48,013 bases of DNA from Cohaesibacter sp. (GTDB lineage Bacteria > Pseudomonadota > Alphaproteobacteria > Rhizobiales > Cohaesibacteraceae): contig JAOXSH010000072.1 of assembly GCA_025800145.1 (NCBI GenBank), positions 1-48,013 of the forward strand, in the 5' to 3' direction. Shown here in pieces: positions 42,770-48,013 of the stretch. The notes under the pieces are model-generated. The model was not told where the DNA came from. It saw nothing but the letters and a program-made list of their open reading frames with translations, and did no database searches. The translations under genes and the position numbers were made by a program. Position 1 is the stretch's first letter. The number at the start of each line of letters is the position of its first letter.

Positions 42770-44308
42770 CTAAGTCATCTCATGGCGTTTGCCGCGTTTT
42801 GGTCCCTCACTGGTGATCACGCTTGTGGCAAGGCTTTGGTCGGCATGGGTCATGCGATGGGACAAAAGCTGTTGGGTCATCTCCAAAAGCACAGGAGCCA
42901 TAATTGGCTCCTTGGCCAGATTGCGCATTTCCCCCTCGCCCTGTCGATCAAACAACAAAGGTGGCAGGCCACCATTGAAATGCACCAATGTATAGCGAGA
43001 TCCGCGGAAAATACTGAGATTGCACTGATTGGCAGGCAGGCCCAGCGCCTCTTGCCATTTGGTTGGCTTGACCGGATTGCCATAGTCCAGTTCTGAAACA
43101 CTATAGTCAGGCCAGTTGGGACACTCTCCTTTCAAAAAGGGTGTGAGTGGGCGTCCATCCATGCTGTCCGGGATATCCTGCCCCACCCAATCCAGAATAG
43201 TTGGTGTTAAGCTGACACTTTCCGTTGGCTTTGCAATGCGTCTGCCATGGCCTTGGGGGCTATCGGGGTCACGAATGATCAGCGGTGTATGATAGGCCGC
43301 ATCATATATGGTCTGTTTACCCCAACTGTGGCGATCGCCCAGCATTTCGCCATGGTCAGCGGTGATGACCAGCAAGGTTGTATCCCATTGGCCTGTTTCT
43401 TTCAAAAAGTCGATGATCCGCCCGATATGGGCATCCACTTCTGTGGCAAGCCCCAGATAAACGGCGCGCATGGTCTGGATCACCTCGTCCGTTGCCTCAA
43501 GCCCGTCAAAGCCATTGACAAAACTTTCTGCTGTCTGGCTGGCATGGCAGGGAGCAAAGAAGGGATGGAGTGCCTGTTCCGCTTCCTGGCTCTCAAGTCG
43601 TGCCGGATCTGGCAAATCTGCCGGGTCATACATTTTATTGTAAGGCTCTGGCGCCACCAGTGGCGGGTGGGGGCGGATATAGGTCAGATGGGCAAACCAG
43701 TTCTGATCTGTGCGCACAGACAATTCTTTCAGGCAAGCATCGGTCAAAAAGGCTGTGTCGCTGTCTTTTGCCTTGTAAAAAGCCGGATCATTGATTTTGA
43801 GCGTCTCGTCCTGTGCGACCGGTTTATAATGCTCGTCTTTATAATTATCCGGCAGATCATAACCCTTTTCCTTGAGATAGGCGCGCCATGGATAACTCTC
43901 GTCTGAGCGCATTTCCACCATCTCGGCAAAGCCATGCATGGGCATCTCATAAGACGTCAAGGCCGGATCATTGGCGTCATGCACCCGCGGGTCTTGGGCC
44001 GTGTCAGTATAGCCAAACAACATGGGCAAATAGCCCGATTTGCGCATTTCGGTTGCCACATTGGGGGTATCATGGCGCAAGGGAGAGGCATTGCGAATGC
44101 TGCGGTGGTTCATCGCATATTGCCCGCTCAGCAACGAGGCCCGGGACGGACCGCACGGATTTGTCACCGAATAATGGCGTTCAAATGTAGTCGCATTTTC
44201 CATGAAAGCGCGCAAATTTGGCAAATCCACATATTTGGAAAGCGATCCAAACAAGGTATCGGCGCGCAATTGGTCGATGACGATGAATAGAACATTCTTC
44301 TGGGACAT
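42770..44308 (-). CDS. Sulfatase-fold hydrolase, phosphonate monoester hydrolase-like
   Basis: A 512-residue alkaline-phosphatase-superfamily enzyme. Asp12 (IVIDQLRAD) and Cys52 in NPCGPSRASLLSGQ form the metal and formylglycine sites; C-x-P-S-R is the sequence that maturation enzymes convert to formylglycine. YIRPHPPLVAPEPY (~220) and ADHGEMLGDRHSWGK (~317) add the other ligands. The overall pattern, including MNHRSIRN after the nucleophile and LPANQCNLSIFRGSRYTLVHF near the end, is closest to Rhizobium phosphonate monoester hydrolase (PMH), a promiscuous phosphonate/phosphodiester/sulfate hydrolase. No signal peptide, so cytoplasmic. ATG at 44308 follows AGGGAGAG; the longer frame is antisense to other sequence. 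True substrate unknown. Confidence 0.88.
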   Translation of the reverse strand: MSQKNVLFIVIDQLRADTLFGSLSKYVDLPNLRAFMENATTFERHYSVTNPCGPSRASLLSGQYAMNHRSIRNASPLRHDTPNVATEMRKSGYLPMLFGYTDTAQDPRVHDANDPALTSYEMPMHGFAEMVEMRSDESYPWRAYLKEKGYDLPDNYKDEHYKPVAQDETLKINDPAFYKAKDSDTAFLTDACLKELSVRTDQNWFAHLTYIRPHPPLVAPEPYNKMYDPADLPDPARLESQEAEQALHPFFAPCHASQTAESFVNGFDGLEATDEVIQTMRAVYLGLATEVDAHIGRIIDFLKETGQWDTTLLVITADHGEMLGDRHSWGKQTIYDAAYHTPLIIRDPDSPQGHGRRIAKPTESVSLTPTILDWVGQDIPDSMDGRPLTPFLKGECPNWPDYSVSELDYGNPVKPTKWQEALGLPANQCNLSIFRGSRYTLVHFNGGLPPLLFDRQGEGEMRNLAKEPIMAPVLLEMTQQLLSHRMTHADQSLATSVITSEGPKRGKRHEMT

Positions 44309-44358
44309 GGGGTTTTCTCTCCCTCTGGTTGGCCCTTTCAGAGACGACGAAATGGTAG

Positions 44359-44502
44359 CCTCTGCAAGCAAAAAGATGGATTTATGCAAGCCTTTGCAGA
44401 GATAAAAGCCAGAGAAAGCGCCAATTTCTGCCTTTTGATGCACAGATTGCGGATGAACAGGCCGGGTTGGAGCGGGCCTTGCAGGCTATCTTGCCGATTT
44501 AA
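44359..44502 (+). pseudogene. Possible 3' remnant of a coding gene
   Basis: A 47-codon open stretch with no start, ending at TAA. Its translation is protein-like and helical (RQFLPFDAQIADEQAGLERA, then LQAILPI) and could be the C-terminal tail of a regulator or enzyme. I cannot name a family. The rest of the 349-base gap between the sulfatase-like gene and pntA shows no gene. Confidence 0.3.
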
Positions 44503-44657
44503 GGAAGCAAATTGTGCATGTCTGTGCCGATTTGCCCTAAAGACAACTTGACAGATAGTCGAACTTTTTACCGACGTGCGGATTGAGCCTATTGACCCCC
44601 GTCCATAATCCTAGCAAGGTTGGGACAGTCATAAGGAAGGGATAGAGGGGGCTTATT

Positions 44658-46229
44658 TTGAAGATAGGAACACCTAAAGAGGTTTTTGCGGGGGAATGTC
44701 GCGTTGGAATGACGCCTTCTGTTGCAAAGCATCTGCAAAAGCTTGGCTATGAGTGTGCGATTGAGAAGGGTGCTGGGGAAGCGGCTGGTTTTTCTGACGC
44801 GGACTATGAGGCGGCTGGCGTTGAGGTGATTGCCACCCCGGCGGCTTTGTGGAAGGCGTCTGACATCATTGCCAAAGTGCGCCAGCCCAATGCAACCGAG
44901 ACCAAGCGCCTGACCAAGCAAAAGACCCTGATCAGCTTCTTTAACCCGGCAGGCAATGACGAGGGCATGGAGATTGCCAAATCCAAAGGTGCCAATGTGA
45001 TTGCCATGGAGATGGTGCCGCGTATTTCTCGCGCCCAGAAAATGGATGCCCTGTCTTCCATGGCCAATATTGCGGGTTATCGGGCGGTGATTGAAGCGGG
45101 GAATAATTTCGGTCGTTTCTTTACCGGCCAGATTACGGCAGCGGGCAAAGTGCCCCCGGCCAAAGTGCTGGTGGTGGGCGCTGGCGTGGCCGGTCTTGCG
45201 GCCATTGGCACCTCCACCTCCCTTGGGGCTATCACCTATGCCTTTGACGTGCGCCCGGAAGTGGCCGAGCAGGTGGAGAGTATGGGGGCCGAGTTTGTCT
45301 ATCTCGATTTTGAGGAAGACCAGCAGGATGGTGCCTCCAGCGGGGGCTATGCTTCTGTCTCCTCGCCAGAATTTCGCGAAGCGCAATTGGCCAAATTCCG
45401 CGAGCTGGCCCCAGAGGTTGATATTGTCATCACCACGGCTCTGATTCCCAATCGCGAAGCGCCGGAGCTGTGGACCGAGGATATGGTCGCCAGCATGAAG
45501 AGCGGTTCGGTGATTGTGGATCTGGCGGCAGAAAAAGGCGGCAATTGCAAATTGACCGTGATGGACGAGAAGATCGTCACCGACAATGGCGTGACCATTA
45601 TCGGCTATACGGATTTTCCCTCGCGCATGGCCACGCAGTCCTCGGAGCTATATGCCTCTAACATCCGCCATATGTTGAGCGATCTGACCCCGCAAAAAGA
45701 CGGTCAGATTGTCCATGATATGGAAGATGATGTCATTCGCGGGGCCACCGTCACCTATCAGGGCGAGATTACCTTCCCGCCGCCGCCGCCCAAAATTCAG
45801 GCCATTGCAGCCCAGCCCAAAAAAGAGGTCAAGGAGCTGACGCCTGAGGAGATCAAGGCGCAGGAAGAAGCGGCCTTCAAGGCCCAGACCAAGCAACAGG
45901 TCAGCCTGTTGGCTGGTGGCGCTGTGTTGCTGCTTTTGGTTGGTTCGGTCGCCCCGGCCAGCTTCATGCAGCATTTTATCGTCTTTGTGTTGTCCTGTTT
46001 TGTCGGCTTTCAGGTCATCTGGAATGTCAGCCACAGCTTGCACACGCCTTTGATGGCGGTCACCAATGCCATTTCCTCGATTATCATTTTGGGGGCCTTG
46101 CTGCAAATTGGGGCTGGTTCTTGGCTGGTGATCCTGCTTGCAGCCCTCTCCGTCTTCATGGCCGGAATTAATATTTTCGGCGGCTTCCTTGTCACCCGGC
46201 GTATGCTCGCCATGTTCCAGAAATCATAA
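44658..46229 (+). CDS. pntA: NAD(P) transhydrogenase alpha subunit
   Basis: A 523-residue subunit of the proton-pumping transhydrogenase, which makes NADPH from NADH using the proton gradient. The NAD-binding domain I covers ~1-375 ([20 protein letters not shown] at the start, [15 protein letters not shown] near 170, [16 protein letters not shown] near 320), and four membrane helices follow (~415-515), after a charged linker. So the alpha subunit is one chain, as in E. coli, not split into PntAA and PntAB as in Rhodospirillum. Translation starts at TTG (44658), which gives the exact conserved N-terminus and has AGAGGGGG upstream. pntB follows after 13 bases. Confidence 0.95.
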   Translation: MKIGTPKEVFAGECRVGMTPSVAKHLQKLGYECAIEKGAGEAAGFSDADYEAAGVEVIATPAALWKASDIIAKVRQPNATETKRLTKQKTLISFFNPAGNDEGMEIAKSKGANVIAMEMVPRISRAQKMDALSSMANIAGYRAVIEAGNNFGRFFTGQITAAGKVPPAKVLVVGAGVAGLAAIGTSTSLGAITYAFDVRPEVAEQVESMGAEFVYLDFEEDQQDGASSGGYASVSSPEFREAQLAKFRELAPEVDIVITTALIPNREAPELWTEDMVASMKSGSVIVDLAAEKGGNCKLTVMDEKIVTDNGVTIIGYTDFPSRMATQSSELYASNIRHMLSDLTPQKDGQIVHDMEDDVIRGATVTYQGEITFPPPPPKIQAIAAQPKKEVKELTPEEIKAQEEAAFKAQTKQQVSLLAGGAVLLLLVGSVAPASFMQHFIVFVLSCFVGFQVIWNVSHSLHTPLMAVTNAISSIIILGALLQIGAGSWLVILLAALSVFMAGINIFGGFLVTRRMLAMFQKS

Positions 46230-46242
46230 AGGAGAGCGAGCA

Positions 46243-47688
46243 ATGGATTACGGTTTTACAACAGCGGCCTATGTGGTTGCGGCTGTGCTGTTCATTCTCA
46301 GTCTTGGCGGCCTGTCCGGTCAGGAAAGCGCCAAACGCGCGGTTTGGTATGGCATTGCGGGCATGGGTCTTGCGGTGCTGGCCACTTTGTTTGGCCCCGG
46401 CTCTGATTTGTGGTTCCTCTCGCTGGTGCTGATTGCCAGTGGCGGGGTCATTGGTTATATGCTGGCCAACAAGGTGGAAATGACCCAAATGCCGGAATTG
46501 GTGGCAGGAATGCATGCCCTTGTCGGTCTGGCGGCTGTCTTTGTTGGCTTCAATGCCGAATTGGTCATGAACCATGTTGAGCAGCTTTATGCGGCTCAAG
46601 ATGATGCCGCGCTTAAGGGCCTGACCGGCTTTTCTGCCAAAGTGGCCAGCAAGCCATCAGTGGAGATTGCCATTCTGCAGGTTGAGGTTTTCCTTGGGGT
46701 CTTCATTGGTGCAGTGACCTTTACCGGCTCTGTTGTGGCTTATGGCAAATTGGCAGGCAAGCTCAAGTCAACCGCGACCAAATTGCCCGGTGGGCATATG
46801 CTCAATGCTGGTGCTGCCCTTCTGTCTTTGCTCCTGCTCTTCATTTATATGGGCACTGATGGCGGCTGGACCATCCTTGTCATGACCTTGCTGGCCTTCT
46901 TCATCGGCTATCATTTGATCATGGGCATTGGCGGGGCGGATATGCCGGTTGTTGTCTCCATGCTCAATTCCTATTCCGGTTGGGCAGCGGCGGCCATTGG
47001 CTTCTCCCTTGGCAATGATTTGCTGATTGTGGTGGGGGCGCTGGTTGGCTCGTCCGGCGCGATCCTGTCCTATATCATGTGCAAGGCCATGAACCGCAAT
47101 TTTGTCTCGGTTATTCTGGGTGGCTTTGGTGGCACTGGTGGTCCGGCCATGGAAGTCAGCGGCGAGATGATTGCCATTGATGCCGATGGCGTGGCCAGTG
47201 CTTTGGAAGAGGCAGACAGCGTCATCATTGTGCCCGGCTATGGCATGGCTGTGGCTCAGGCCCAGCAAAATGTCGCCGAACTGACCCGTCGTTTGCGGGC
47301 CAAAGGCAAAGAGGTGCGCTTTGCCATTCACCCGGTGGCAGGGCGTCTGCCCGGTCATATGAATGTTCTGCTGGCAGAGGCCAAGGTGCCTTATGACATT
47401 GTGATGGAAATGGACGAGATCAACGAAGATTTCCCCCAAACCGATGTCGCCATCGTCATCGGCTCCAATGACATCGTCAATCCGGCAGCGCAAGAGGATC
47501 CCAATTCCCCAATTGCAGGGATGCCGGTGCTCGAAGTCTGGAAAGCGAAACAGGTCTTTGTCTCCAAACGCGGACAGGGAACAGGCTATTCCGGCATTGA
47601 AAACCCTCTCTTTTACAAAGACAATACACGCATGTTCTACGGAGACGCAAAAGCATCTCTCGATAGCTTGCTGACGCAAATTCAATAA
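46243..47688 (+). CDS. pntB: NAD(P) transhydrogenase beta subunit
   Basis: A 481-residue membrane subunit carrying the NADP-binding domain III. About nine helices (~4-270) form the proton channel domain with beta helices, and the C-terminal domain (~290-481) binds NADP(H): [15 protein letters not shown] near 328, [18 protein letters not shown] near 367, [20 protein letters not shown] near 410 and [12 protein letters not shown]. The start at 46243 follows AAAGGAGAG, 13 bases after pntA. In this context the enzyme could supply NADPH, balancing NADH from C1 oxidation, but there is no direct link to the island. Confidence 0.96.
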   Translation: MDYGFTTAAYVVAAVLFILSLGGLSGQESAKRAVWYGIAGMGLAVLATLFGPGSDLWFLSLVLIASGGVIGYMLANKVEMTQMPELVAGMHALVGLAAVFVGFNAELVMNHVEQLYAAQDDAALKGLTGFSAKVASKPSVEIAILQVEVFLGVFIGAVTFTGSVVAYGKLAGKLKSTATKLPGGHMLNAGAALLSLLLLFIYMGTDGGWTILVMTLLAFFIGYHLIMGIGGADMPVVVSMLNSYSGWAAAAIGFSLGNDLLIVVGALVGSSGAILSYIMCKAMNRNFVSVILGGFGGTGGPAMEVSGEMIAIDADGVASALEEADSVIIVPGYGMAVAQAQQNVAELTRRLRAKGKEVRFAIHPVAGRLPGHMNVLLAEAKVPYDIVMEMDEINEDFPQTDVAIVIGSNDIVNPAAQEDPNSPIAGMPVLEVWKAKQVFVSKRGQGTGYSGIENPLFYKDNTRMFYGDAKASLDSLLTQIQ

Positions 47689-47707
47689 GCGCTTGTCCGC
47701 AACACAG

Positions 47708-47747
47708 GAAAAAAGGCCTGATCTCTTACGAGATCAGGCCTTTTTTT
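47708..47747 (+). terminator. Rho-independent terminator of pntAB
   Basis: GGCCTGATCTC and GAGATCAGGCC form a perfect 11-bp stem with a TTAC loop, flanked by A's and followed by seven T's. It begins 19 bases after pntB. Confidence 0.93.
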
Positions 47748-47798
47748 GATCATGGCTTTGGTTTTGCCATATGACAGTCATGACGCGCACATATGGGG

Positions 47799-47822
47799 TA
47801 ATCTTTCATGCCGTTGGTATTA
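47799..47822 (-). repeat. MITE-end repeat copy
   Basis: The stretch from TAATCTTTCATGCCGTTGG to ATTA matches the right tip of the element at 16983-17217, including the preceding GGGG/TTGGG context. It lies 52 bases after the pntAB terminator. Confidence 0.75.
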
Positions 47823-47824
47823 GA

Positions 47825-47869
47825 GCATATTTGTCGAAAAGTATGTGCGGTTTTCGGACAAAAATATGC
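47825..47869. repeat. Intergenic palindrome, rhizobial type
   Basis: GCATATTTGTCGAAAAGT and TTTTCGGACAAAAATATGC make an imperfect palindrome. It resembles the abundant intergenic palindromes of Rhizobium genomes, which carry CCGAAAAG and TTTTCGG within ATGC-ended arms. It may act as an RNA hairpin or protein site; no function is known. Confidence 0.6.
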
Positions 47870-47958
47870 CCTAGGAGACCTGTGTGCGGATGGTGATTTG
47901 ACGCGCGAATTATTCTTTGATTCAATTGGCTTCTCGGGTTTATTTTGGAGGCAGAAAG

Positions 47959-48013
47959 ATGGTTCGTCGGATCATAGGACAGGAAGAGATGTTCGGCACA
48001 GAACGTCGGATCC
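47959..48013 (+). CDS. Start of a gene cut by the window edge
   Basis: ATG at 47959 follows TTTTGGAGG, a strong ribosome site, and opens MVRRIIGQEEMFGTERRI before the window ends. The opening is reminiscent of IS5-type transposases (MxR.xxGQE), but 18 residues are too few to name it. Confidence 0.35.
   Translation, partial: MVRRIIGQEEMFGTERRI

Noticed and set aside
1-48013. CRISPR array or phage region
   Set aside because: No regularly spaced direct repeats of CRISPR type and no phage structural genes were seen.

Overview
The window looks like a chromosomal segment of an alphaproteobacterium, most likely a marine member of the Hyphomicrobiales (Rhizobiales). The basis is the gene content (rhizobial-type Bmt, MttB-like methyltransferase, PF13769 'virulence factor', heterotetrameric sarcosine oxidase, TAT-exported TakP-like TRAP binding protein) and a rhizobial-type intergenic palindrome near the right end. 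A Cohaesibacter-like genus is possible, but I cannot prove it from sequence alone.

Layout. 1-1.8 kb: a broken IS256-type transposase and a GntR/HutC-type regulator bracketed by two copies of a ~140-bp palindromic repeat. 2.2-5.5 kb: a three-gene TRAP transporter. 5.7-8.1 kb: a secreted DUF4856-like protein and a membrane di-iron hydroxylase. 8.3-10.7 kb: a chemoreceptor with a C-terminal PilZ-like domain. 10.7-33.3 kb: the core of the window, a methylated-amine island. It holds an MttB/MtgB-like methyltransferase without pyrrolysine, a dimethylglycine-dehydrogenase-like flavoprotein, a betaine-homocysteine methyltransferase, a reductive activator of corrinoid proteins, a pterin methyltransferase, a MetF-like reductase, a PF13769 protein, a DUF1638 protein, a corrinoid protein, a GbdR-like regulator, a BCCT transporter, a second GATase1/AraC regulator, and soxBDAG. 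33.5-35.6 kb: a second chemoreceptor (NIT domain). 35.8-39.1 kb: a fused 2-oxoacid dehydrogenase E1 followed by a FabD-like acyltransferase. 39.2-41 kb: an alpha/beta hydrolase bracketed by two more copies of the palindromic repeat, then a broken chemoreceptor. 41-44.3 kb: a MipA-like outer membrane protein, a LysE-family exporter and a PMH-like sulfatase-fold hydrolase. 44.6-47.7 kb: pntA-pntB. The right edge holds intergenic repeats and the first codons of an unidentified gene.

How the genes probably work together (inference from families and context): the BCCT carrier imports glycine betaine or a similar quaternary amine. The first methyl leaves either to homocysteine (Bmt) or, through the MttB-like enzyme and the corrinoid protein, to tetrahydrofolate (pterin methyltransferase). 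The MetF-like protein could then oxidise methyl-THF to methylene-THF. The RACE protein re-reduces inactive cob(II)alamin. Dimethylglycine would go to sarcosine through the DMGDH-like enzyme and to glycine through SoxBDAG. Thus a corrinoid route best known from anaerobes sits inside an oxidative demethylation pathway. Two GATase1/AraC regulators flank the transporter.

The most striking unexplained features are short Arg/Gly-rich tails on four unrelated enzymes of this island, palindromic repeats that bracket single genes, and a MITE-like repeat family that lies next to terminators and twice supplies a gene's stop codon.
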